From assembly GCA_030144725.1 (NCBI GenBank), contig JASKMD010000008.1, positions 1,840,343-1,904,342 of the forward strand: DNA of 64,000 bases, read 5' to 3'. The stretch is from Haematococcus lacustris (taxonomy: Eukaryota > Chlorophyta > Chlorophyceae > Chlamydomonadales > Haematococcaceae). A program made the translations under genes and the position numbers. Under the pieces are notes generated by a model, which did not search any database, was not told the DNA's origin, and was given only the letters and a program-made list of their open reading frames with translations. Of the stretch, positions 51,401-62,217 are shown piece by piece (position 1 is the first letter of the stretch; each line of letters opens with the position of its first letter).

Positions 51401-54055
51401 GCAGGGTCAAGGGTCAAGGGTGGAGGGAGGTCAGCCCGTACCCCTGGTGTAGGGAAGTTGACCTGGACGCCAATCTGGACCCTGCCTTGTACTTGGCCAC
51501 GTCAGGCACAATAGAAAAGGCCATGCGATTCGAATCTTGGTGAGAGCCAGTGCCTGCTGTGGGGTAATTCCCTGCTGTGATGTGCGTGCCCTGCAGGCGG
51601 CTGCCATGCACCACCATGCTGGGCTGAGCCTCCAGGGTTGCTGCCAGCTGGACACCCGCCTGTATGCAGGTGTGGTGGTGCGCCGGATCACCTCCTCCTC
51701 CATAGCAACCTCCGCAGGGCTGCTGTACACTTGTGCCCGGTCTGTCACACTGCCAAAGTCACACCTTGGGTCCAGGCAAGGGGCAGGCAGGGGGGTTCCA
51801 GGAGTCAGGAGCAGGGGAAGGGGCCAAAGGCAGACGGCAGAGGCAGGGAAGGTGGCCAAAGGCAGACTGTGGCATGTGTTCAAAGCACGGGAGGGTGCAG
51901 TTGGGCAGGCCCTGCGCAGCTGTGGCTGGCGAGGAATACAGCAGGCACCATGTGGCATGCCAGATGCAGCAGGGAAGCATCGAGCCATAGCAGCCCACAG
52001 CCCTGCCATTAACAGGAACTGCAGCAACAGCAAGAGCGCCTGACTTCCAGGCCACACTGCATCCCCTGGTCCACAGTGATGCTCGTTCTAACAGTAGGCA
52101 AAGTCACCAATCTATGAATGTGGCTGGCATGGCATGGCGCCCATCCTGCCATGTTTGGCTGCCCATTGAGTAGCATGGTGCTGTTTCACTCACAATACCC
52201 AGCGGCCGTCACTGCTGCGCAGCACGTTCTCCGCCTTTATGTCCCTGGGCAGAGCAGCCACCACCCCACACAGGCTGGCGCTGATGAGCCGCTCGTGCGA
52301 CCCACACCCCTTGCCTCCCCAGCTGCTGCTCCCCAGCCACCGCTGGCCACAGACCCACAGCCCCTATTGCTCAACCACACCCAGCCCACTGAGCCAAGAA
52401 CGTAGCTGGTTTCCGCTCCTGCCATGCCAGGTCGCCAGCCTGACTGCCCATTGCTATACTGCTTCTGGCGATGGCTGCTGCTCCAATGCTGGCTTGAGGC
52501 TTGAGGTGGTGCTGCAACAGTCCTGACCTCTTCCCTGTCACGCCAGCGCTCACAGCAGAGCCGCTGTACCTGTGTGCCAAGGGCGGCTTCTGGCGGTGCA
52601 TGTGCGCCACTGCCTGGCACACCTCGGAGAAGACCTCATACACAAAGAAGTCGTCCTGTACAATGGTCATGCACAGATCTCCCAATGAGACCCCTGGCAG
52701 CGTCAGTGGCGGCGGTGTTCAAGGTGGCAGGAAGGCAGGAGTGTGTTTGTATCAGCAGCCTGCCCACAAATTGCCAGGCGCAGGGTGGGGTGCGTGTGCA
52801 AACGCACCAGCATGAAGCTGGCTTTCTGCATGGCCTCCAGCAGCGTGCTGGGGCAGTAGTCCAGCAGCATGTAGCCGTCCGTCTCCTTCCCTGCTTGCCA
52901 TGCAACACCATGAACCCGTGTGACATCAAGAACATGAGCATGTGCTGAGCCCGTGGGCGGTAGGTGCAAGGTGTAGTTTCTGGATGGCAGGGCATGCGCT
53001 GCTTCACTGCCCTGCTGACAGTCACCATTTGAAAATGACCTAGCTTGGCACAATGGCACTACAAAACAGCAGAAGCAAAGGAGGCCAGCTTACACCCAGG
53101 GATCAGCAGTGGAGCTGAGTGTCTAGAACTATGGGCCAGTACAGTGCCATGCAGGTTAGCCTTAGCTGCCTTCATAAGTGATGAGCAAGCAGTGGGGCAT
53201 AAACAGGAGAGGTGTGCTACGTGTAGGGGCCTATGGTGGCCACGGCATACCTGGGGCTCCAGCAAAGGCAATGGCATGCATGCTTAGTATATTCTTGTGC
53301 CCGCTCAGCTTCGCCATCACTATGGCCTGAAGCAGGGAAGCAGGGAAGAACTATGTAATCTGACTCTCTGCCTGGCATGATACACGACCTATCTGCACTT
53401 CTAGGCCAGGGACGAATTGAATGCCTGCCAGGTCGGCACCTGCTGCTGCTGCTCTGCCCCACCACCAAGGGCAGCAGGTGGCTCCCAACCCTGCTGCTGC
53501 TGCTGCTGCTGCTGAGGGCCTGCTGTGCTGTTGCCACGCCTCCTTTCTGAGGGTGACACTGTCATACCTGCGCTTGCCTGCAGCTGGGCAATGAGTGCAG
53601 CCTGCTGGGTGAGCCTGAGCTGTTGGCAGAGAGGGGTCATGCTGAGGTATGCTGTTATGCAGGTCATGCTTTTGTGCAGTTAGTACGCTGGGCTATGCAC
53701 TTGTTTACCCCAGTTGACTCAACCCTAGTTGCAAGCTCACTTCTTGCTGGATTTCTGCGATTGAGTCGGACCCCCCCCCTCCAGCTCCCATTCCATCAAC
53801 ACCCAGGCGGATGTGTTTAAGGGCATAGATGTTGCCCGTGCGCTCATCACGGCACCGGTAGACTACAAGATCATCGACAGTTAGACGGGCACATGCGTAC
53901 AAGTAGATATGAAGCCTTCACTCACTGCTTGCGTAGCCGCCCTCTCCTATCGCAGCTTCGCATCGGACTACATATCCCTGAATCTGAACCTGTTTTCCGA
54001 CTAACGACAGAGCATCCTTGTCGGCCTGTCCGAGCTTATCAAGTAGCCTCCGCAT
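48428..54055 (-). CDS. NAK-family serine/threonine kinase (AAK1/GAK/Ark1-like)
   Basis: Exons 53926-54055, 53741-53862, 53251-53326, 52808-52890, 52570-52655, 52194-52244, 51660-51764, 51338-51398, 50715-50897 and 49092-50154 join in phase. NAK kinases phosphorylate clathrin adaptors and control endocytosis and actin. All kinase landmarks are visible: glycine loop GEGGYAS (37-43), ATP lysine K59 in YALKH, catalytic HRDIKAEN (165-172), DFG (185-187), TTTPAYRAPE ending at 221 and DIWALGVLLYVLVFGKLPF. The catalytic domain ends with QRPDIVQ near residue 299. A helix VLSLLESWRKALTQQ follows, then a Pro/Gln/His-rich tail ending somewhere before 48428. The tail's last exon or exons are approximate. 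Exon 7 ends in a GC donor (ACAG|GCGGGT). Intron 2 carries dispersed repeat D2. Confidence 0.88.
53345..53610 (-). repeat. Dispersed repeat D2 in kinase intron 2
   Basis: It matches 47551-47800: the QQAALIAQLQASAGMTVSPS segment, a longer polyglutamine run and the ending VPTWQAFNSSLA plus flanking bases. It is in the same orientation as the kinase gene but lies wholly inside its intron (53327-53740). Confidence 0.7.
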
Positions 54056-54409
54056 TTTACACGAAATGTGAAGTCGATGCTGTTCTGCGCGCATGCATGT
54101 GTCATTTTCTGGAGTGCCCAGGTCGGGTTCAAGTCAGGGCCACCATTGGCTGAAGAAAGCCGATGAGGTAAAGTACCATAGCATTTAGGAGGCCTGTACA
54201 GCGAATGGTTGGTAGGAAGGTGGCACATCCAGCAGCTAGACATCAGTGGGGTAGGGGCTGGGCGAGAAGGCGGGAGAAACCTGGCATGGTGCGTCGCTAT
54301 CTGACCGATGCCCATGAGGGGTGGTAGGGTAGGGAAGTTCAGGCTTCAACTTAGGCACTGGCTGGCTTAGACACTGGAAAAATCAGAAGAGCACAACTTG
54401 GGCTTTTCA

Positions 54410-54620
54410 CATGGGCCTAAGGGCCTAAAGGCTATGGGCCTAAGGGCTATGGGCATAAGGGCTATGGGCCTAAGGGCTATGGACCTATGGGCCTAAGGGC
54501 TGTCTGCCTTGGGCCCCAAGGCAGACAGCCCTTAGGCAGACAGCCCTAAGGCAGCCCTTTGAAGGTGCCTTTTGAACCTTAGGTGGTGCCCTTAGGAGGT
54601 GCCCTTTGGAGGTGCCCTTA
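54410..54620 (+). repeat. GGGCCTAAGGGCTAT tandem repeat and 23-bp palindrome
   Basis: Five imperfect copies of a 15-bp unit end in a perfect inverted repeat, 54491-54513 and 54515-54537, with one central base. Then come AGGTGCCCTTWGGAGGTGCC-type repeats that also occur at 50455-50505 inside the kinase gene. Confidence 0.85.
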
Positions 54621-54696
54621 GGAGGTGCGAGAATGAGTGACACACGGGTATGAGCAGGTATGAGCCGGTATACGCTGGTATGAGCCTAGTGTCGCA

Positions 54697-55500
54697 ATGC
54701 CTCCGAGGAAGCGGCCCAGTACCGCGGAGCAAGAGCCGCGTCCGACTGATTGCCCGCGAAACAAGGTTCGTCGTAGTCGTAGTGTGGTCCGCAGTCCGGT
54801 GAGCTCCGCGCCTGTTGTGCCCAGCCTGGAGCCAGCAGCGTGACCAGCCAGTGAGGGGCCTGATGTGGTGCCCTGTAGTGGCCCCCCGCAAGCCCCCACA
54901 GGCCCCATGCAGCAACCAGGCAGCCACACAGCCAGCAGCCTCAGAGCCTGGGCCCAGCACTCCCCCGCCAGCCCAGCGCAGCAAGCGCACCAAGGCTGAT
55001 CCGGCAGCTGAGCCCACCAAGGGCACAGGCAAGGCCCAAGGCAAGGCTGCCAAGGCCAAGCCAGCCCCACAGCCTGGCATGTGGCTGGACAGGGACTGCA
55101 ATGCAGCGCTGAACATGCAGCGCATTGGGGAGAGCAAGTGGCGCCCACTGGAGCTGTGCTGGTGGCCAGAGCAAGGGAGCGCTGCCAGCCAAGGGCAAGG
55201 AGTACCCAGGCTTGGGGTGCAAACGGGTGCGAGACAAGCCACCCAAGACCCAGCCTGCTGAGGCACAGTAGTGTGCGTCCCCCCCGCTTGAGCTGTCATC
55301 AGCTTACACTTAGTGCATGTTTGTCATCATAGCCAACTCTACATCATAGCCCTCCGTGGTCTGGCAATAGTGTAGGTGGTAGGCGACCATGACCATGCGT
55401 ATGCCATGTATAAGCCATGTGTATGCCATGTGCATGGGAACTCCACACAGACAAAAACACCGTTTTGTAGTGGTCCACACTTGGTATTCCACTGCAATGG
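54697..55500 (+). mobile_element. Element copy D: N-terminus joined to TnpB/Fanzor-like C-terminus, frameshifted, plus 3' block
   Basis: ATG at 54697 opens a basic N-terminus, MPPRKRPSTAEQEPRPTDCP. It is followed by SRSVVRSPV and a possible donor GTGAGC near 54799. From about 54815 the sequence matches the C-terminal part of copy B: RGLMWCPVVAPRKPPQAP, a linker, and WLDRDCNAALNMQRIGES. A frameshift after the ELCWWPEQG segment breaks the ending. The 3' block follows to about 55500. The middle of any parental protein is missing, so this looks like an internally deleted, inactive derivative. Confidence 0.55.
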
Positions 55501-55930
55501 TGGAGGAATCCAGGTAGAGGAATGGACTCTTGAGCTGTCAATGAGGCCACACGACCCGAAGGTCCATAGCCTCAGCGCCAGTGGTTCAGGCCATGCAAAT
55601 GAACCCCAAGCATCGTCCACATCCAGCCTCAACAATCAACTGTAGGTCGTGCCGCTTGCCTGCTGCTGCTGCTACCCCCCTTGCCAGCTCAGCCCGGCCC
55701 CCACCGGCCTGCTTACCTGCCCATTGACCTTGACCAGGCCCTTGCCTAAGAGGGTGGCCCCAAAGAACTGCCAGAAGGGCATCCTGAAGGCCCCGCAGCA
55801 TAGCCCATACATAACAAAGGCTGCGTTGGGCCTGTATTGGCCTTTCCACGCATTCCATAGCCTTAGCCCACCCTGCTCTGCAATTTCATCCGCCCCCAGT
55901 GCTCAGCTGCAACCAGGCCCATACCGCCCA

Positions 55931-56005
55931 GCTTCCTCACCTGGTCAGCACCTGGCCTCCCCCCATGCCATGGGGGGAGGCCAGGTGCTGACCAGGTGAG
56001 GAAGC
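55931..56005. repeat. Perfect 37-bp inverted repeat with a 1-base centre
   Basis: Left arm 55931-55967 and right arm 55969-56005 are exact reverse complements around base 55968. Direct repeats of a CAGGTGAGGAAGCC / CAGGTGAGGACCAGTGG type follow to about 56085. No gene is associated. Confidence 0.97.
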
Positions 56006-56139
56006 CAGGTGAGGTGCCAGGTGAGGACCAGTGGTGACCAGGTGAGGTGACAGGTGAGGAAGCCAGGTGAGGACCAGTGGTCATCCCGGCCGCAGCAGGG
56101 CACTGTACCCAGCAGCCACCCTCTGTGCCGCCTGTTGGT

Positions 56140-56310
56140 TTTGGTGAGGTGCCCAGTGGTCATGTGGGAACGAGTGCCACCGGTGTAGGGGCTGCAGTCA
56201 TCAAGGTTGCGACCGAGGATGCTTCAACTTGATTGGAGTAGCTAAGTGAGCGAGATTACCCACAGCCAAACAGGTTTTCCTTGTTGAATGAGTTTTGTCT
56301 GACTGCTACA
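56140..56310 (+). mobile_element. Family-2 element 3' end (middle copy)
   Basis: It shares GAGGTGCCCAGTGGT, GAGTGCCACCGGTGT and TGCGACCGAGGATGCT, then GAGATTACCCACA and TTCCTTGTTGAAT, in order with 62672-62845 and, for the second half, with 46315-46425. The left borders differ between copies while the right ends agree. Confidence 0.65.
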
Positions 56311-57062
56311 TTGCAGTCATAGCGTCTTCCTCCAAAGTTCTTAAAGCGCACTGTCACAATCGTCAACTTCACAGTGCAATGCAATGCACAGCTAGTTGCA
56401 ATGGAGTGATAACAAATGATCAGCTGAAGCTGTACAACTAGAATAAATGCAGATCAGGGCTGAGCAGGTGTCACCAGCACTAGCTCACCAGCACTCTCCC
56501 CTCACTAAAGGCTGTGTTTTGTCTGTATGGAGCTATGTTTCCATGCACATGTAGTGGGCGCCTACCACCTACACTATTGCCTGACCCCTGTGACAGGGCT
56601 ATAGCCTGGTTGTTCCAGCGCACCCACCCCTCCCCCCATCCATGCCAGCTTCTCCTTCCTCTCCAGCCACATCTCCTCCACCACCTTCCTGGCAGGCTAC
56701 CTCCTCTGCCACCTTCCTGCGACCTTGCATTGCTCAATGGTCAGCAATATAGCATCAGGCAGAAGACTGTCCAGCACATAAACCAACGATGCCCCTACTG
56801 TGCAAAGGGCTGTCAGACTAACCATCATCGTAAAATTGCCACAGCGAGGTGTCAAGTATGCTAGGCTGTGCCACACAGTCATGGAGTGCATTGCTTGTGT
56901 TACATGACTTGCATAACGCAATGATGGGCAGCAAGTGCATACAAGGCGCAAGCTACGCTCACAGCCTTGAGTGACAGCGCAAGCTGTTGGCCTGACCCAG
57001 GCGACCTGCCCACCAACCCCAACCACTGCACTGCACTCACAGCAACACACAGAGCATATGTG

Positions 57063-58941
57063 TCATGAATCATGGGCAAAAGGCGAAGCAATGCGGGCTG
57101 TCTCATAACCTGCTGCAGCCAGGGCTTTGCGAGCCAGGATTGCGCAGATCAGGACACCTAGCACCACGGCCAGCAGTGTAAGGGCCCAAGTGTCTTGGGG
57201 TGGCACAGTGGCAGGTGTGCCAGCCATGTTGGTGCGCCCTGCTGCACGCTGCTGCACATGCGTTGCCTGCATGGCTGCTGCTGGCATGCTTGGAGCAAGT
57301 GCCTGTGGGGTGTGTCCAGGGATGGCAGTGCGGCGATAGGGCACAGATGCTGCCTGGTGTGGAGCATGGCTGGGAGTGGGTGCCACTGCGACACTGCTGG
57401 CAGGTACTGGCAGGGATGGCTGGGCAGGGGCAGTAGACACTGCCTTGCTGTCTTGCTGCGGTTGAACCAAGGGTTGTGCTGCAGGGTGCTGCTGCTTGTG
57501 TAGGGTCCCCTGGCTGCCTGGGAGTGTTGGTTGGGTCACCGTGGGCTGGGCTGGGGCGGTGTGACCTCCAGCTGTGTCCTGGCTGGAGGCTGAGCTGGTG
57601 GTGTGGGTATTGGGTGTGCCACAGGGTTTGCAGCCGGGCACTTCTGTGGTGGTGGGGGATGTAGGGGGCACAGAGGCTGGGAGAGTGGGGGCTTGCCCAC
57701 CACTGGTCCCAGCGGCCTGTACAATGCACAGAGGCACATGGCACATGTGTGACCTGCCTTGACACTTGAGGCACCAGGCCCAGGCACAGAGGGATGCAAA
57801 GGATATCACACGCCTCAGAATGAGGTGCCTTTGCATGTGGCTGGCCTGCATCATGACATGAGCATGGTTGAGACCCAGCCTGTGGCCCAGTGCCTACGTC
57901 ACAGAAGTCTTGCCTGTGGTGTTGGTAGGGCGAGCATGCGAGCATGCATTTCATCGGTGATGCGTTGCCGCTCTGCAGAGCCAAACTTGGGAATAGTTGT
58001 TCGGGATTTGATGGCCAATGCCCGGCGCTCCTCCTTAGTGTAGTCCTGCAATGCACATGCAGTAGTGGAGCAACGCTCAAGCCGTCTTGGTTAAGCAAGC
58101 AATGTAATAGCTGAGCAGGTTGACAGTTGGGCACATGTGATCAGGAGCTTCCTAGAAGGATGGCATGGTACTGACCAAGGAGCCCACTGCACTGCCTGCT
58201 GGTGTGGGCATGAACGCCACGAGTGCTGTCAATGCTGTCCGCACGCTCCATGACGGCTGCCATTGCTCTGGATGGTAGGAAGAGATTGTGAGGCATATCT
58301 TCACGCCTGTCTCAAACCGTCCGGAGGGCGTAAGCATCATGAAGCCTGGAGGCTGCAGCGGTGCAAACAGACAGGTACAGTGGGTCAGCTCCATATCCAC
58401 ATGCACGCAGTGGCTGCCATTATGTACCATACCTTAAACGGATACTCAGCAGGAAGCAGGATACGCCCATGGTATACCCCACCCTGCAAGGAACGTTGCA
58501 GTGACCTAACGAGACCAGTGTAGGAAGCTTTGAGACTAAACACTACTGCTTACCTCAAACTCAGAGTCAGCAGGCCCTCTGATGACAAAGTGCCATTCAA
58601 AGATATCGTCCTGAAATACAGCAAAAACTGGCCAGACTCAGATGAGCTCTTGGAGTGTTCAACATGACATGTCTCAGGCAGTTTTGCGTGGCACAGGATG
58701 AATGCTCGCATCGATGTTAGCGCAGACAGAGTGGAGATATGCTCTACGCGATGCATAGTTTTAGCGATGCAGAGCACGCCCTGGCTGGCAAGCTTGGGGC
58801 CGTAGCAGGGTTCAGGGTGGCGTAGCCCACCTCTAGCGCTTCTGCGATGAAGTCGCCTGACGTGTCCGCTTGCACCTCTTTGATCTCTTGCAAGATGCGC
58901 TTGACGCCTGCGTTTTTTAGGTTCAGTCCGGTAGGAGGCAT
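57063..58941 (-). CDS. UBC32-like: Tail-anchored ubiquitin-conjugating enzyme E2, UBE2J/UBC32 (Ubc6) type
   Basis: Six exons, 58831-58941, 58554-58610, 58433-58483, 58176-58352, 57914-58045 and 57063-57716, give 393 residues. These E2s sit in the ER membrane and pass ubiquitin to misfolded proteins in ER-associated degradation. The frame shows NLKNAGVKRILQEIKEVQAD, DDIFEWHFVIRGPADSEFE, YHGRILLPAEYPFK, and LTPSGRF in place of the usual HPN. The catalytic Cys93 lies in KICLTIS. HPEQWQPSWSVRTALTALVA and DYTKEERRALAIKS follow. A Pro/Thr/Gln-rich linker of about 170 residues leads to a C-terminal membrane helix (about 354-376), LTLLAVVLGVLICAILARK. Exon 5 ends in a GC donor (CACAG|GCAAGA). The start was chosen at the ATG just before NLKN, as in the family. 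An upstream in-frame ATG at 59010 would add 23 residues. Confidence 0.9.
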
Positions 58942-59132
58942 TAGACGCGCAGGGTCTATTGCTGAGGCAAATTCTGTCACTTGGTAATGAAGGAGAGGAA
59001 AGTGGTACATTTAAAATAGCAAGAGCTTGTTTGGTCAAGCTCATAAGGGTAACCCAGCGGGTCATATAGCATACATAGCGATGGAAGCTTGTAGGATGTC
59101 AAGTAGTTTGCCTGGAGCATGCACCAGCCCAC

Positions 59133-59550
59133 TCAGCAACTCTGAGTTTTGGGTGAGGGATGTCTGCCTCTGTCTGTGTATGTCAGTGGCTGGCCTTGCG
59201 CGTCAAGCTGGTCGGCTGCTTGCAGGGTAAACAGGTCCCGAACGAGAAAACCCAGCAGCAGGCTGCCAATCACCGCCCGCTCGCTGCAGGCCTTCCCTCG
59301 TGGCTGCACAGCGTCGGCCAGGAAGGCATCCCAAAGCTCTTGCGGCAAGTGCTCGGTCAGCTGAGCAAATTTACACGGGCCAGCAAGTGTATTGTCCTAA
59401 CACGGGCAGCGCGGGCGCTTTTCCTGAAGCCTTCCTTCTGCGCTGTGCCTCGGTCAGTTCGGGTAGTGCTGCCTCGTCGCGGTCAAATCGAGTCGAGTCC
59501 GGCACTGCTCTACGCCCACCCACATCGGTTCGTCTTTTCTTCCTCGCCAT
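59133..59550 (-). CDS. Small unknown basic protein
   Basis: The frame from ATG at 59550 reads MARKKRRTDVGGRRAV, then EAALPELTEAQRRRKASG, and runs out near 59380. A second frame from about 59360 reads LTEHLPQELWDAFLADAV and RAVIGSLLLGFLVRDLF and stops at 59133. Joining them needs an intron of about 43 bases (59361-59403), which is unusually short, or a frameshift. The KKRR start suggests nuclear targeting. A related fragment lies at 39.85 kb. It could also be part of a mobile element. Confidence 0.35.
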
Positions 59551-59843
59551 AAGCAATAGCAACGCGAGGCAGGAACATATACTAAGGATTTTCATGTTTG
59601 TCGCACACATGTGACATGTCCACACAAGGAACGCAATGGACACACTGCAAAAAGGATGCAAGGCGCATTGGTCACGGGCCCGTAGCGCCCAATGTGGCCG
59701 GCGGCTATGAAACGTACTACAACATACGAGTTACCCTGGTAGCTGCGCTATGTTATTTCATGTCATGGCGAGGAAAGTACGTTTACGACAAATCGTGTTT
59801 GCGTGTGCTGAAACCTGGGGTGTTGGGCGGGTGGGTAGTCGCG

Positions 59844-61730
59844 ATGCAGGACATGCTCGCTCAGCTCCGACGGGAGGTGGGCATCTCTTTATCGGTGCAA
59901 CGTCTGGTGGACGCTTTGGAGCAAGGCATTGCCAGCAGGTGCGTTGTTGGCATTGGTGGTGCATTAACGGCGGCATAGCGACAGCGGGTTAGCCCATGTG
60001 CAGGGCAGCCCGGGAGCAGGAGCTGGCAGGACAAGTGGCCAACAAAGATGCTGAAGCAGCCCGGCTGAGGGCAGAGATCAACCGCTTGCGTCAGGCCCAC
60101 TCTGCCTCTGACAAGCTCAGTGCCTTACACGCAGCTGACAGCGAGAGTCTGCAGTCCCAAGTTCGGCAGCTGGAAAGTGCGAGCAAGTGGGTGGGTGTGC
60201 TGCATCATGCTCAGGCCTGACCCTGATGTCACTCAAATTGTTTGTGTCAGCACCAAAGCACCAAACCCACCAATACCCACCATTGGTGGGCTGGGTGGAC
60301 CTGGGTGCCTGCTCAGCCTTGGTGCGCTTGCTGCGCCTGACTGGCACTCTGCACTGTGCAGCATGCTGTGATGCCGCACCTGCTGCTGCACAGGGCGGCT
60401 GAGCGTGCGGCTATCCTCAGTGCAGCCATCCCAGCTGCCGCCTCGCCCTCTGCACAGCTGCACCGGCTGCAGGCTGAGGTGGACGCCCAGGCACAGCTGG
60501 TGGCACGGCTGCAGGCAGAGCTAGGTGCCCAGTTAGCGTCCTCCACCGCACGGGCAGCAGAGCTTCAAGACAGCTTTGCAGCCAAGGTGGCGGACATGCG
60601 GCGAGCTCATGCAGAGAGGGTGGCTGCGCTGGAGCAGCAGCTGGCAGCAGCCGTGGCTTCCAAGGCGGCGGAGCAGGGTGATTCAGTGAGTGGCTGTGGC
60701 TGTCCTGTGGCATACCTTCGATGATAAACTCGTCCCTGCCACCTGCCTTGATTCATCAGGGTCTGGGTTGCCATCCTTGTTGTGGCAAAAAGTATGCAAG
60801 CACATGGCAAACTGGTGGGAAAGCGCACATTCTTATTGCAGTGTGGGGGTTTGGGTGAATAGCTGGAACCTATGGGCAGCTGTGGAGCTTGGGGTCTATA
60901 GTGAAGTGGTTTGGTGCGAGGCATTGAGCAAGAAACTGCCTTCCTAAGCTGACCAACAAATCGGATGCCAGGCAGAGCTGGCTCGACCTTGATGCCCAGG
61001 AAGCAACGGCCTGTAGGCGCTGCCTATGCAGGCACTGCGACAGACTTCCAAAACACAATCCGCAGAGCTGCTGCGGCTTCAGGCGGATGCAGCCGCACAG
61101 CACGAGGCCGCGGACGAACTGCGTGCTGAGCTGGCGCGCCTCCACCACCAGCTAGACGCCAGCCGCAGGGAGAACGCAACGCTCAGTGCGAAGGTGGCCG
61201 CACAGGAAGCAGAGCTGTCTCGACTCACCAAGGCAGTGACAGCGGCTGAGGCGCAAGCAGCAGAGCATGCCGCCCGAGCTCAAGAGCTGAACACACAGCT
61301 GATGAAACGCAGCAGCCACGAGGGCAAAGGGGGAGGCTCCATGGGGGGTGGAGGAGGCGCCCCAGGGCCGCCCAATGGTTGTCTGACTGACATGAGCAAC
61401 ATGGTGGCGATGATGGAGGGGCAGCTGGCACGTCTCAGTGACCTGATCCGCACCAAGGATAGGGAGGTGGCTGACCTGCGGGGGGCACTCACGGCGGGCT
61501 GCGAGGAGCGGCGTGACCTGATGCAGCAGCTCCAGGCAGCAGAGCAGCAGCAGCAGCAGCAGCAGCAGGGGGGTTCTGCGGCAGCTGCCGGGCCACGGTC
61601 GCCTGGAAGTGTAGGCATGGGCGCCCCTCACAGCCCCACTGGGGTCAGGCAGGCGGGTAGCCATGGCGGTGCAGCAGGCATTGGGAAACCATATCGCACT
61701 GGCCTGAGATCAAAGCCCTTGTTCAAGTAG
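59844..61730 (+). CDS. Coiled-coil protein, function unknown (422 residues)
   Basis: Four exons, 59844-59938, 60004-60186, 60394-60685 and 61032-61730, join in phase. The product is almost entirely heptad-rich helix: REQELAGQVANKDAEAARLR, HRLQAEVDAQAQLVARLQ, ELRAELARLHHQLDASRREN and AQEAELSRLTKAVTAAEAQA. A Gly-rich break follows near residue 300, then a second coil (MEGQLARLSDLIRTKDREVA), a polyglutamine run and a basic Ser/Gly tail ending in LRSKPLFK. Such proteins are common in centrosome, flagellum, Golgi and cytoskeletal structures. No family could be named. The start is the first ATG that enters the coil, and an upstream in-frame ATG at about 59760 is possible. TGTAA signals lie at 62065 and 62070, beyond the stop. 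Intron 2 carries a short element fragment. Confidence 0.72.
60285..60350 (-). mobile_element. Fragment of the TnpB/Fanzor-like linker region in an intron
   Basis: On the minus strand, GCGCAGCAAGCGCACCAAGG near 60315-60340 is identical to part of copy D. It encodes RRSKRTKAE in the Ser/Lys linker. It lies in intron 2 of the coiled-coil gene and has neither the DRDxNAA motif nor the 3' block. Confidence 0.5.
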
Positions 61731-62217
61731 CATTAGCTCGCCCTTGTTCGCAGCAGTAGCCTCAGCAGCAGCAGATTTTAACCTCAAGTTATTCCTGGCG
61801 CTGGACGACAGGAACTCCGCAGTGGGTGGGCCCTTTTTTGCATTCCTGAAGCTTCTATTCTTTATCCTCCGTAGCAGTAGGGTTGAGTGTTGGGGTCAGC
61901 CCGGTACTGAAGGATGGCTTGACTAATACATATCCAGTAGTATGGCCAAATACACTCAAGAATACGCCAAGAATGAGGTGCACCAACTGCACCCTGAAGT
62001 CCTTCACGCTTGAAGCCCACCACTTCCGGGGCGGTGTTGAAAGGGGAGTGCCAGGTGGTGAGAATGTAATGTAATTGCCATGAAATTATGGCATGTGATT
62101 ATATGTAATGGACCTCACTTCCGGCCACTCCGGTCGCCGGCCCTCCGGTTAGATGCCAACCTGATGTCACACCTCAACACGGCCACTCCACTTGGATAAT
62201 GTAACTAAATCCCTGAG
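61731..62217. other. 3' untranslated and intergenic sequence
   Basis: It holds the two adjacent TGTAA signals at 62065-62074 and no recognisable gene. Confidence 0.5.
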
